Part shown: positions 15,970 through 25,230 of the stretch, piece after piece
Numbering within the stretch: position 1 is the stretch's first letter
How the letters are laid out: the number at the start of each line of letters is the position of its first letter
Assembly (NCBI GenBank): GCA_019307745.1
Contig: JAFDJA010000009.1
Coordinates: 1 to 32,096, forward strand
Reading direction: 5' to 3'
DNA from: Deltaproteobacteria bacterium
Lineage (GTDB): Bacteria; Desulfobacterota; DSM-4660; Desulfatiglandales; HGW-15
Length of the DNA: 32,096 bases
The notes under the pieces: generated by a model
What the model was told of the DNA's origin: nothing
What the model saw: only the letters and a program-made list of their open reading frames with translations
Database searches by the model: none
Made by a program: the position numbers and the translations under genes

Positions 15970-17823
15970 TTACCACATAGGTCCTTTTTTCCATCCCTTT
16001 CTTCTCGGTCTGTAGCTGTTTCTGTTATAAAACTCAAGAAATTTTGCGATGGCCGATTTCATATTTTTTCTCTCACAGAGTTCCTGTATCCCTCTTACTC
16101 CGTAATAATAATCAAGACGATCATATATAGCGCCGGAGATATTATGGAGATTTTGAGATCGAATCAATTTTTCATCAACTTCAAATCCGCTGGATTCCAT
16201 CACCCTGGGTCCTGCAAAGATAACCATGGCCCCGGGTTCAGCAATAACAATATCCCCCAGAGACGCATAACTCGCAATCGCCCCTCCTGTGGATGGATCA
16301 GCCAGTATTGAAATGAATGGCAGTCCATTTCTTTTCAGCCTTATTACTGACTCAATAGTCTTCGCCATCTGCATAAGGGCCAGGATCCCTTCATACAGTC
16401 TTGCGCCCCCGGAACAGCATAGACTGACAAAAGGCAGATTTTCCTGTATCGCGTAATCCACGGCCCTCCTGAATTTTTCTCCGAACACAACTCCCATTGA
16501 TCCACCACAGAAATAGAATTCGCTTACAGCCAGTACGGCTCTGAAATTGTGTATCCTGGCACTTCCCACCACCAATGATTCTTTAAAAGGGGATTTTCCT
16601 TCCTGTTTTGCCAAAAATTCACGGTAATAATCCGTGATAACGTTTTCCTCCAGCAGTTGATCCACAGTTAGATTGCGGTGAAGCTCGTGAAAACTTCCTG
16701 TATCTACAAGAGAGTCCAGCCATCCTGATGCCCCCAGGATGTATGAATAGCCGCATTCAGGGCAGACATTATGGTTGTCAAGAAACGATTGAAGGGGAAT
16801 CAGTTTGCCACATCCTGCCTCACGGGGTTCTTTGCCCTTCATGGCACCGCATTCTATAAATTCTCCAGTACCGAATTGGTGATCAGCCCTGCCGTAATCA
16901 TCACTGACCTCAGTCATACTCGAAAAGTTTACAATCTTGATATTGGGCGGAGGTTTATGAAGTGCCTTTTTTATAGGCACCTCTATATAGCGCTTGATAT
17001 CATAAAATGTGCCGGTCCCTTTTAATAGCCCGAATTGTTTTGCCCTGGTTTCCCTCCTTTTTATAAGCTTTTTTATTCTGGAACGTGAGAGATCCTTTAT
17101 GGCCCGACTTAAAAAGTGCTTGATATTGTCTGAAATGGCCTGACAGTCTGTGACATCCTTAACTGAGGGAACAATGCGGTCAATGACTCCAAGGCTCTTT
17201 AACTCCCGGGCGCCAGGTTTCAGTACTGACAGAGCCTCATTTATCATAGCAGGATCTCTGAAAATGATAGAGGCCGTGCTCTCCGGTGGGGCTGTTGCGT
17301 AAAGTGCGTCATCCATCTGGCCTCTGATATCAGTCATCTGGATGGCAAGTGCACCACCACTTCCTCCTTCCCCAATGATAAGAGAGATGGTTCTGACCGG
17401 GATCATGAAAAAATCACGTATCAGGTGAGAGATAAAAAAGGCCTGAAAACGCTGGGCAGAATACATGGAGATATCTGCGCCGTATGTGTCAACCATTGTG
17501 AAGATAATGGAGTTCTCAGTGTCCTTTTCCCTTGCCCGTTTCATGAGAGTTATGATGGCTGAGTGGTCATCCGCTGTCAGCATGCCGTAATTGAGCTTGG
17601 ACAGGTCTTGCTTTTTCTGAAGGTCAACAGGCCTTGGTTTCTGCTGGCCAATTACATAAAGCCTTTTGTCCATAAACATGCAGGTACCTGCCACAAGTGA
17701 TCCTCCAGGGCAGTCCGCATAATCAAAATCAGGGAAAAGTCTGTTGATTATATCAGATGCCCTTGGTCTGAACGGGTGCCTTGTTCGCTTTTTAAAAATA
17801 TCTATAAGCTCCATCTTGATCAT
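15970..17823 (-). CDS. Fused acetyl-CoA carboxylase carboxyltransferase (alpha-beta order)
   Basis: This 617-residue bifunctional carboxyltransferase is predicted to transfer CO2 from carboxybiotin to acetyl-CoA or a related acyl-CoA, the first step of fatty acid synthesis. Residues 1-260 are AccA-like, with the oxyanion-forming IIGEGGSGGALAI (149-161). Residues 320-600 are AccD-like: a zinc finger, FCGGSMGVVFGEK, CSGGARLYEG, DPSTGGAIASYASLGD and AEPGAMVIFAGPRVME. The zinc finger is C325-X12-C338 then C354-X2-C357; ordinary AccD has C-X2-C in the first half. The AccA half has VDTYGADISMYSAQ where AccA normally has a DTPGAYPG-like loop. It is the last gene of an operon, 41 bases after the AsmA-like gene. 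Biotin carboxylase and BCCP are not in the window. Confidence 0.88.
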   Translation of the reverse strand: MIKMELIDIFKKRTRHPFRPRASDIINRLFPDFDYADCPGGSLVAGTCMFMDKRLYVIGQQKPRPVDLQKKQDLSKLNYGMLTADDHSAIITLMKRAREKDTENSIIFTMVDTYGADISMYSAQRFQAFFISHLIRDFFMIPVRTISLIIGEGGSGGALAIQMTDIRGQMDDALYATAPPESTASIIFRDPAMINEALSVLKPGARELKSLGVIDRIVPSVKDVTDCQAISDNIKHFLSRAIKDLSRSRIKKLIKRRETRAKQFGLLKGTGTFYDIKRYIEVPIKKALHKPPPNIKIVNFSSMTEVSDDYGRADHQFGTGEFIECGAMKGKEPREAGCGKLIPLQSFLDNHNVCPECGYSYILGASGWLDSLVDTGSFHELHRNLTVDQLLEENVITDYYREFLAKQEGKSPFKESLVVGSARIHNFRAVLAVSEFYFCGGSMGVVFGEKFRRAVDYAIQENLPFVSLCCSGGARLYEGILALMQMAKTIESVIRLKRNGLPFISILADPSTGGAIASYASLGDIVIAEPGAMVIFAGPRVMESSGFEVDEKLIRSQNLHNISGAIYDRLDYYYGVRGIQELCERKNMKSAIAKFLEFYNRNSYRPRRKGWKKGPMW

Positions 17824-17864
17824 TATCTACCCTTTTTCTTTAGATGCAAAGTATATGAAACAGG

Positions 17865-20800
17865 TTAATCTGGTGACTTTTCCGGTTCGGAAGTAGTTCC
17901 GCTTTCAGAGCTGTATCCTTTCCCCTTATTTTCAGAGGACTTTGTGCCGTTACGCATTATAAATTCTTTGGTTTGATCAAATAACCTACCTGGTGTTTGA
18001 ATCATGCGTGTAACTATCCCGGATATTCCTGCGGGGACATTTTCCCATTCTTTGAGTTCAATCTCAGGTTTTGCTATATGCCCTTTGATCTCATACGGAA
18101 AGGCAATAATAGATTTATCATCACCAGCGATAATATATCCGACAATCGGTATATGGCGAAGGAAATAATCTAAGAATTCAAACGGTTGGGTAACGAAAAA
18201 TACATCCATAGTCCTTGTGGCCAAATTAAGGTCACCTTTGGCAAAGGCATTAAAAGTGGGGCTTTGCATGATAAAATCCTCGGTGCTTAATATGCCCTGT
18301 TCAATTGTGCCACTACCTTTAATACGTTCGAAATATATACCCTTTTCATCCCGGAATTCCTCGGGTTTTTTCTTATAGATTTTTTCAAGGCTGAGCCGTT
18401 CTAGAACCTTAGCAAGTGTATAAGATTCTTTAACGATTCCCTCTTTAATTGTGGCATCTACGGTCCCTCTCATGCTGGGCAGGAGGTCTTCCCTATTTTC
18501 CCCCTGCATCTGGAAATCAGCGGTTGCCTTTAATCTCCCTTTAAACCGGCCTCTTCCTATTCTGAGACCCTCCAGGAGTTCATTAACAGGCTGTTCCTTT
18601 AACTCTACATGACCGGTAAAGTACTGTTCCGGTACTGCTGCTCTTTTTATATAACCCTCTGTGGTTACAGCACCATGTTCCAGATCTATACGGGAGTTGT
18701 TTATAAAGAAATCTTTTCCCTTTATATCCATATCCGCCTGTATCCGGCCCAGATTCAGGTCGCGGAACCTGCCCTTTGACACATCCAGGCCCACATGAAT
18801 ATCCAGGTTGTCAGCAAAATTGTTGTCTGGGACGTCTGTCTTTTCCTGTCCGGTTTCTCCGGTTTTATTCCGCTCACCTTCTCTTTTAATTTCAGTGCTT
18901 TTGTCAGGGAGAAAGATATCAGCACTGTCAACAAAGCCGGATTGCAGCATGACATTACCTGACAGGCTGTTATCCCTTAATTGCAAGTCTCCTTCCGCGC
19001 TTATTCTGCCATTGAAAACCTCTCTTTTTATTCTGAGATCCTTCAGGAGTTCATTAACAGGCTGTTCCTTTAACTCTACATGACCGGTAAAGTACTGTTC
19101 CGGTACTGCTGCCCTTTTTATGTAACCTTCTGTGGTTACAGCACCATGTTCCAGCTCTATACGGGAGTTGTTTATAAAGAAATCTTTTCCTTTTATATCC
19201 ACATCCGCCTGTATCCGGCCCAGATCCAGGTCGCGGAACCTGCCCCTTGACACATCCAGGTCCACATGTATATCCAGGTTGTCAGCAAAGCTGGTGTCTG
19301 TCTTTTCCTGTCCGGTTTCTCCTGGTTTTTCGTGCTCTGTTTCTTCTGTAACAGGGCTGTGGGTAGTGGCAAAGATGCCGGAAGTGTCAATAAAAGATGA
19401 TCTCAGCAGGAGTTCCCCGGAGAGGTCTTTCCACCCTATTAAATCTCCAGTTACAAAAATGGGGCTATCACCTATATTCATCTGGAACGCGTCTACTTTT
19501 AATCGCTTACCTGATAAAGTCAGACTGAAATTGCAGTCTTTTACAGGAGATGCGAATCGTTCCAGATCAAAGGCCAGGCCACTGCCATTTATATTCCCGA
19601 AAAAAGTCGATTCTGCCAGACCATTGCCAAAGTTTCTAATCTTCAAATTTGCCTCTACTGTACCCTTTGCGGGAATCTCGCTCCTGTTTGAATGTATGCC
19701 CAAGTCTTTCATAGAAAGACCGGATGTCACCAGATCCAGCTGAGACATGTTCCCTCTCTGGATGTGATACAATGCGGAAAGCTCAATTGATGAGCTGTCC
19801 AGTTCGCACAATATGCTTCTTATATCCATGAGTTTACCTGGTGAATGATGCAGTTCAAAAAGAATGCTGCTCCGGGAACCAGGCGGGTCCATATTGAATT
19901 CCCCGGTGCTGAATGATACATTGCGCAGATCAATATCTCCTTTATATTCCCAATGTTCATCCTCTTTTGTAGCAGTTACACGCACAGGAACATGCCGGTT
20001 AAACATCACAGTCTGCTGTACCTGGGGATAAAACAGAGACAGAAACTCGTTTACATCCGTCGCAGAGGCCACATAGACCTTCCTAACCTCCAGATTCATA
20101 TCCGCCTGTACTTGGCCGAAATCAGATGAGAGTTCAAAAGTGGTATTTCCCCATGCACCAACAGCGGTTAATCTGTTCTGATTCTTTTCATCAATATGGA
20201 TAGCACCTTTTTTGAGAATCAGGGTCTGAAGCAGTTCGTCCTGATTAATTCGGCAATTTCTTATAGAAAATTCTGCTTCCATGATTCTAGGGAAGGCCCA
20301 GCCCGGAGTGTAACCTATCCTCGCAAGACAGTCTAATTCCCCTGTGATCTCTCCAATTTTGTCAAGCCGCTGGCGAGCATTGTCAGGGAGAAATCGGATT
20401 GTTTTCTGACCAATCAATTCATGAATATCAAAGGATCCATCAACAAATACATCAACAAAACGTGAACTGTTATAGGTGTCCTTTATTGAAAGATCCACAT
20501 GATTTATTAGTGAACTCCCGAAACAGGCTTTCAAGTTAGGGATACTGAGATCCCCGTGAGCAAGGATCACATCTGCGGAGACCTCCTCGAATGGTATTTC
20601 TAAGTTATCATCACAAATTGTGAAATCTTTACATTCCAGCCTGAGTTCCATGGTTGAATGGTTTTCAGGCAAGTACATTTTTTTAAATTGTTTAAAATTC
20701 CCCCTTAATGCAAAGATCTCCGTGCGGACATTACCGGAACACAGGACAGGTAAGAGTTGATCCTCCAGCCACAGAGAGAGAATAGGGTGGGGGAGAAGTC

Positions 20801-21818
20801 CCTTGAAATTTTGAATAGGCATGAAAGGGCTCGTTAGTTCAAGATCCATATATGGATTGCCTGGTTCAGTTAAATCAAGATCCAGGGTCAAGGCCAGAGA
20901 AGCCCTGTTCGTGCTAATCTGCATGGATGGAGCGTTTATTTTTTTCCCTGTAATAACTGATTGAAAATCTATTGTCACTTTTGGGAAAGAGTAATCCATT
21001 AAACGGTCATGTCTTTGCAGTCTTAACAGGAAAGCGTCTACTGTGGCCTGCCCATTGATTGCCAGGGATTCACCTGGTACACCACTTATGTGAAGGTCTG
21101 TTTTAATATCCCCCTGATGAACAGGGAAAAATTCAGGCCATGGGATCAGGTCCATGGAAGTGTTTGCTGTTTTGAGATCTATATTGATTTCCGGCAGGCC
21201 CTTTCCATTGTTCCTGGGGTTGAGCGTCCCCTTAAGATTGAAATTGACCGTCTCCTCCTTTATATTCAGTCTGCCTGTTCCACTTATGTATAACATCAAA
21301 GGGTCATCATTATTTTGACGGATATCAAGGTTGAAATTTTTCAGGAACAGGGATCGGTCAGGGATATGCATCTGTCCCTGCTCAATACGAATACTCGGGA
21401 TGTTTGGGATTTCTAATAATTGTGGTTTTTCGACCTTGTCCTTATGGGGAGCAGTGCCTGTATCTGATTTAATCTTTATCTGCGGCTGAGACAGGTATAT
21501 ACTGACCGGGACTATGTCTCCCCTTATAATCCGCTTGCCATCCAGAATCACATGCACCTCTGAGGCCTTGATTTCTCTATTCCCTTGCCTTGATTTAGCC
21601 TCAAAATCCTGAATCGATATTCCCACCCCATGCCATATATAGACGTCTATCTCTCCGGCGCGGATCTCAAGTCCGGTTGAGTCGGAAATTTTTTTAAGTA
21701 TATGAGACTGGACAGCCGGGAATTGTACAAGTGTCCAGGCTGTAAACAGGAGGACAAAAAAGGTCATCAACAGCAGAAGAGCTGGTTTAAGAAAGAGTCT
21801 TATTTTTTTAAATGGCAT
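17865..21818 (-). CDS. Giant AsmA-like (YhdP/TamB-related) envelope protein
   Basis: This 1317-residue protein has one N-terminal membrane anchor (about residues 9-31) and a long beta-rich periplasmic body. AsmA-like proteins bridge inner and outer membranes and are implicated in phospholipid transport. The N-terminus after the anchor ([20 protein letters not shown]) is typical AsmA. The C-terminus (about 1150-1290) has the AsmA-like_2 pattern, including [22 protein letters not shown] and [12 protein letters not shown] block of about 100 residues occurs twice in tandem (roughly 830-930 and 985-1090), almost identical. Its start overlaps the Nudix gene by 19 bases, and no clear ribosome binding site is visible, which suggests translational coupling. 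Confidence 0.85.
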   Translation of the reverse strand: MPFKKIRLFLKPALLLLMTFFVLLFTAWTLVQFPAVQSHILKKISDSTGLEIRAGEIDVYIWHGVGISIQDFEAKSRQGNREIKASEVHVILDGKRIIRGDIVPVSIYLSQPQIKIKSDTGTAPHKDKVEKPQLLEIPNIPSIRIEQGQMHIPDRSLFLKNFNLDIRQNNDDPLMLYISGTGRLNIKEETVNFNLKGTLNPRNNGKGLPEINIDLKTANTSMDLIPWPEFFPVHQGDIKTDLHISGVPGESLAINGQATVDAFLLRLQRHDRLMDYSFPKVTIDFQSVITGKKINAPSMQISTNRASLALTLDLDLTEPGNPYMDLELTSPFMPIQNFKGLLPHPILSLWLEDQLLPVLCSGNVRTEIFALRGNFKQFKKMYLPENHSTMELRLECKDFTICDDNLEIPFEEVSADVILAHGDLSIPNLKACFGSSLINHVDLSIKDTYNSSRFVDVFVDGSFDIHELIGQKTIRFLPDNARQRLDKIGEITGELDCLARIGYTPGWAFPRIMEAEFSIRNCRINQDELLQTLILKKGAIHIDEKNQNRLTAVGAWGNTTFELSSDFGQVQADMNLEVRKVYVASATDVNEFLSLFYPQVQQTVMFNRHVPVRVTATKEDEHWEYKGDIDLRNVSFSTGEFNMDPPGSRSSILFELHHSPGKLMDIRSILCELDSSSIELSALYHIQRGNMSQLDLVTSGLSMKDLGIHSNRSEIPAKGTVEANLKIRNFGNGLAESTFFGNINGSGLAFDLERFASPVKDCNFSLTLSGKRLKVDAFQMNIGDSPIFVTGDLIGWKDLSGELLLRSSFIDTSGIFATTHSPVTEETEHEKPGETGQEKTDTSFADNLDIHVDLDVSRGRFRDLDLGRIQADVDIKGKDFFINNSRIELEHGAVTTEGYIKRAAVPEQYFTGHVELKEQPVNELLKDLRIKREVFNGRISAEGDLQLRDNSLSGNVMLQSGFVDSADIFLPDKSTEIKREGERNKTGETGQEKTDVPDNNFADNLDIHVGLDVSKGRFRDLNLGRIQADMDIKGKDFFINNSRIDLEHGAVTTEGYIKRAAVPEQYFTGHVELKEQPVNELLEGLRIGRGRFKGRLKATADFQMQGENREDLLPSMRGTVDATIKEGIVKESYTLAKVLERLSLEKIYKKKPEEFRDEKGIYFERIKGSGTIEQGILSTEDFIMQSPTFNAFAKGDLNLATRTMDVFFVTQPFEFLDYFLRHIPIVGYIIAGDDKSIIAFPYEIKGHIAKPEIELKEWENVPAGISGIVTRMIQTPGRLFDQTKEFIMRNGTKSSENKGKGYSSESGTTSEPEKSPD
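18561..18867 (-). repeat. Internal duplication in AsmA-like gene, copy nearer the 3' end
   Basis: This ~300-bp segment matches 19032-19332 almost base for base, for example across CATTAACAGGCTGTTCC and GACCGGTAAAGTACTG. The offset is 471 bp (157 codons) over most of the length and becomes 462 bp near the high-coordinate end because of a 9-bp in-frame indel. High nucleotide identity, including third positions, means recent duplication or ongoing gene conversion. Confidence 0.9.
19032..19332 (-). repeat. Internal duplication in AsmA-like gene, copy nearer the 5' end
   Basis: This is the partner of 18561-18867, in the same orientation and frame. It encodes [18 protein letters not shown] through [14 protein letters not shown], which recurs as [18 protein letters not shown] through [14 protein letters not shown]. 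The linker before each copy carries TGQEKTD, so the duplication includes an inter-domain spacer. Confidence 0.9.
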
Positions 21819-22246
21819 TTTGTGAAATAGTCTTTCAGTATCCTGCTATGATCAAACATCAGATCAGCAGGCAGGTTGTCTTGATTGAAAATATCAATTT
21901 TTATAGCATCATCAGCCGCTTTGGGCTGACCATTGGCCCTGGCCCTGAAAACAATTGAGATAGTATGGTGTCTGGGATCCCTTTCAGGATCAGAATAGGC
22001 ACCAAACAGGGAAAGGATCTCCACGTCAAGAGATGTTTCTTCTCTGGCCTCTCTAACTGCGGCCTGTTCAAGACTTTCGCCGTAATCCACAAACCCGCCG
22101 GGGAGTGCCCATCCACAAGGAGGATTTTTGCGCAGGACAAGTATAATCCCCTTGTCCAACTCGATAATGATATCAACTGTAGGAAAAGGATTTCGGTATT
22201 TCTCCACACCCTTTCCACAGTGAGGACATGTCAGACTATCTTTCAC
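21800..22246 (-). CDS. Nudix hydrolase with N-terminal zinc-ribbon-like Cys pair
   Basis: This 148-residue Nudix-fold hydrolase is predicted to cleave a nucleoside diphosphate linked to another group, for example ADP-ribose or NADH. The Nudix box is nearly complete: G51-X5-E57-X7-R65-E-A-R-E-E70-T-S-L, with Ser replacing the usual Gly near the end. All metal-binding Glu residues are present. The N-terminus has [19 protein letters not shown], a half zinc-ribbon commonly seen before this type of Nudix domain. The start is GTG at 22246: AAGG lies seven bases upstream and an in-frame stop just beyond it excludes a longer protein. It leads the operon with the AsmA-like and carboxyltransferase genes and overlaps the former by 19 bases. 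Confidence 0.9.
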   Translation of the reverse strand: MKDSLTCPHCGKGVEKYRNPFPTVDIIIELDKGIILVLRKNPPCGWALPGGFVDYGESLEQAAVREAREETSLDVEILSLFGAYSDPERDPRHHTISIVFRARANGQPKAADDAIKIDIFNQDNLPADLMFDHSRILKDYFTKCHLKK

Positions 22247-22695
22247 TCCATCACCTTATATATTTTAAAACCTGACATAATTTTGAGTATCCATATCTAT
22301 ATTGTAATCAGCAGGACTCATGTCGTTTTTCAAGTCCCCATTTTATAAGATTACAATATCAGAGGCTATATCCTTTGTCAAAGGACGTATCAGGCCACTT
22401 TTGTCTCTTTCACTAATACTGGTTGTGTGTTTATTGAGGCAAAAATATTTCAACAATTTTATCAGATATTCTTAAGCATGATTAAGATTTTGCGGGCAAT
22501 GTGTTTTTTGATATTCATGAATCAGATATACTCTACCGGTTTTACTCAAACCTTTACAAACTTCATTACCTGTGACAATATTCATACGGAATTCAGGAAT
22601 TCTTACTGCCCTGTTTTAACGGTTTTGAATTTATAAACCCAGGGAAATTGTATCATCAATTTGATGGGAGTTTTTTTCACTTTCAGGAGTTACAG
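22247..22695. other. 449-bp divergent promoter region
   Basis: The spacer lies between the minus-strand Nudix operon and the plus-strand PBP gene. It is AT-rich, with T-rich tracts around 22430-22560. The open frame at 22427-22636 has no ribosome binding site. An in-frame TTG at 22648 could start the PBP but has poor ribosome-binding spacing. No strong hairpin was seen. Confidence 0.45.
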
Positions 22696-25164
22696 GTGAA
22701 AGGGATAGCTAAATATACTTTTATATTTTTTGCGTTCATTGGTACCTTAGTCATATGCACAGGTGTTGTACTATGGTATCTTTGGTCAAGCAATATGCCT
22801 TATATTGGCTCTCTTGAAGAATACAGTCCTCCGGTGATAACCGAGATTTATAGTGAGAATGGCGAGACAATAGGTCGTTTTTGGACAGAAAAGCGGGCAG
22901 TAGTGCCCCTTGAACAGATCTCTGATTATATGAAGAAGGCTATTCTCTCAGCTGAGGATGCAAGGTTCTATGAGCATGAGGGGGTAGATTTCCAGGGTAT
23001 CTTCAGGGCCTTTACAAAGAATCTGGCTGCTGGAAAGATAGAGCAGGGTGGAAGTACGATCACACAGCAGGTAACCAAGTCCCTGCTTTTAAAAAATACG
23101 ACAAAGACATATAAGCGAAAGGCAAGGGAAGCTATTCTCTCCCTGCAGATAGAAAAGACATTTTCCAAAGACAAAATCCTGTTTCTTTATTTGAATCAGA
23201 TCTACCTGGGACATAGTGCTTATGGTGTTGAGATGGCTGCTCAGACCTATTTTGGGAAAAAGGCGGCAGAGTTGAACCTTGCCGAGTCAGCCATGATAGC
23301 AGGTCTGCCCCAGGCGCCAAGCAGATATTCCCCGATATCCCATTTCGAAGCGGCAAAGAAGAGACAAAAGTATGTGCTCGCAAGGATGCGTGAAGACGGT
23401 CACATCACCTCAACCGAGGAGAAAGAGGCATTTGAAAAAGAGATAGTTCTCAAGGAGAAAGAAGAGAACTATTTTGCGCGTACCCCATATTTTACAGAGC
23501 ATATCCGTAAGTACCTGGAGGAACAGTATGGAAAGGATCTCCTTTATAGTGGAGGGCTTAAGGTCTATACTACCTTGGATTTGGATATGCAAATGATCGC
23601 GCAGGCAGCGGTTATAAAAGGACTAGATGATCTTGATAAGAGGGAAGGGTATAGAGGTCCTCTAAGGTCCCTTGTTGATCCTGCAGAGATGGAGACGTTC
23701 AGAGAGGAGTGTCGTAAAAAGCTGGCAAAGACCCCTTTGGAGATTAGTTCCGTTGTTGAGGCGCTTGTTGAAGAGGTGGATGACGAAAAAAGGGAGGTCA
23801 TTGTCTCAATAGGCGATGAACAAGGTGTTCTTTCAGTCTCTGCCATGAAATGGGCAAGAGAGCCGGACCCTAAAGTCCCATATTTTGATGTGACTGTTGA
23901 GGTACCCAGTGAGGTGTTATCCACAGGTGATGTAATCCTCTGCAGGGTAAAGGACAAAATAGCGATAATTGCAGATCAGGAAGAAAATGAACCTATAGGG
24001 AAAGAGCTTGACGGGCAGACGGAAATTAAATCCGGGCTCGGACTTGCTTTGGCATCACAGAGGGATGAAAATCAATATATTTATCAGCTCTTCCTTGAAC
24101 AGGAGGTCTTACCTCAAGGTGCGCTTTTGAGTATAGAACCTTCAACCGGCAAGGTCAAGGCGATGGTCGGGGGAAGATCTTTTTATGAGAGTCAGTTCAA
24201 CCGGGCAATTCAGGCAAGACGCCAGCCCGGTTCAGCATTTAAACCCATCATATATGCTGCCGCCCTGGAAAAGGGCATGACTCCGGCGACCGTGATACTG
24301 GACTCTCCCTATGTGTCCAGCACAAGCCCAGAACCTGATGAAGAGATCTGGAAACCCCACAATTATGCTGAAAAGTTCTTCGGCCCCACTCTTTTAAGGA
24401 CAGCACTCATACTGTCTAGGAACGTGATAACAGTTAAGATACTGAAAGAGATTCGTATCCCCTATGTGATAAATTATGCCAGAAGAATGGGTATAAAATC
24501 TGAACTGGCACCTGACCTCTCCCTTTCACTTGGTTCATCAGGGCTCTCCCTGGAAGAGATCACCGCTGCCTACGCTATTTTTGCGAATGGTGGAATGCTG
24601 GTGAAGCCATATTTTATCAACAAGATAGAGGACCGCTCAGGACAAGTTATTGAAGAGGGTCAGCCGGTAATTCAGGAGGCTATCTCCGGGGCTGTGGCCT
24701 ATGTCATGACGGATCTTTTAAAGGCGACTGTCACAGAGGGTACAGGGTGGAGAGCCAAGGCCCTGAACAGGCCGGCAGCAGGAAAGACAGGAACAACCAA
24801 TGATCTGAAAGACGCGTGGTTTATGGGATATACCCCTGAACTGGTTACTGGCGTCTGGGTGGGATATGATAACAGGATCTCAATGGGTCACAGTGAGACA
24901 GGTTCCAGGGCTGCATGCCCGATATGGCTCCAATTTATGAAAGATGCACTTGCAGATATGCCTGTTCAGGATTTTCCTGTTCCAGAGGATGTGGTTTTTG
25001 CCAGGATAGATGCGGAAAAGGGCCTTCTTGCCAGCCAATATTCTAAAAAGACGGTATTTCAGAGTTTTGTGAAAAATACAGAACCGGATAAATATACTCC
25101 CAAGCCTGAGGCCGCAAGACCGGGTGAGTTTCAGCAGTTTGATATGGAACATATGGAGTTTTGA
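22696..25164 (+). CDS. Class A penicillin-binding protein 1A (bifunctional peptidoglycan synthase)
   Basis: This 822-residue enzyme polymerises lipid II and cross-links stem peptides in the periplasm. One membrane anchor lies at about residues 7-30. The glycosyltransferase domain shows AEDARFYEHEG with catalytic Glu87, GGSTITQQ (118-125), and a third motif from REAILSLQIE to ILFLYLNQIYLG. A long insert (about 290-480), OB-like in PBP1A, precedes the transpeptidase, which has S513 and K516 in PGSAFKP, S574-R-N576, and K697-T-G-T. I place the start at GTG 22696 because AGGAG lies six bases before it; the TTG at 22648 would add 16 residues. It transcribes away from the Nudix operon and converges on the histidine kinase. 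Confidence 0.95.
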   Translation: MKGIAKYTFIFFAFIGTLVICTGVVLWYLWSSNMPYIGSLEEYSPPVITEIYSENGETIGRFWTEKRAVVPLEQISDYMKKAILSAEDARFYEHEGVDFQGIFRAFTKNLAAGKIEQGGSTITQQVTKSLLLKNTTKTYKRKAREAILSLQIEKTFSKDKILFLYLNQIYLGHSAYGVEMAAQTYFGKKAAELNLAESAMIAGLPQAPSRYSPISHFEAAKKRQKYVLARMREDGHITSTEEKEAFEKEIVLKEKEENYFARTPYFTEHIRKYLEEQYGKDLLYSGGLKVYTTLDLDMQMIAQAAVIKGLDDLDKREGYRGPLRSLVDPAEMETFREECRKKLAKTPLEISSVVEALVEEVDDEKREVIVSIGDEQGVLSVSAMKWAREPDPKVPYFDVTVEVPSEVLSTGDVILCRVKDKIAIIADQEENEPIGKELDGQTEIKSGLGLALASQRDENQYIYQLFLEQEVLPQGALLSIEPSTGKVKAMVGGRSFYESQFNRAIQARRQPGSAFKPIIYAAALEKGMTPATVILDSPYVSSTSPEPDEEIWKPHNYAEKFFGPTLLRTALILSRNVITVKILKEIRIPYVINYARRMGIKSELAPDLSLSLGSSGLSLEEITAAYAIFANGGMLVKPYFINKIEDRSGQVIEEGQPVIQEAISGAVAYVMTDLLKATVTEGTGWRAKALNRPAAGKTGTTNDLKDAWFMGYTPELVTGVWVGYDNRISMGHSETGSRAACPIWLQFMKDALADMPVQDFPVPEDVVFARIDAEKGLLASQYSKKTVFQSFVKNTEPDKYTPKPEAARPGEFQQFDMEHMEF

Positions 25165-25230
25165 TCCGGAATAGGACCTTGTTTAGCCATGTCGTGAAAC
25201 TCAGCAGAAATTCATATGTCCAGTGTATGT

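Noticed and set aside
22427-22636. 69-codon plus-strand frame upstream of the PBP
   Set aside because: It has no ribosome binding site and is composed of T-rich promoter-region DNA.
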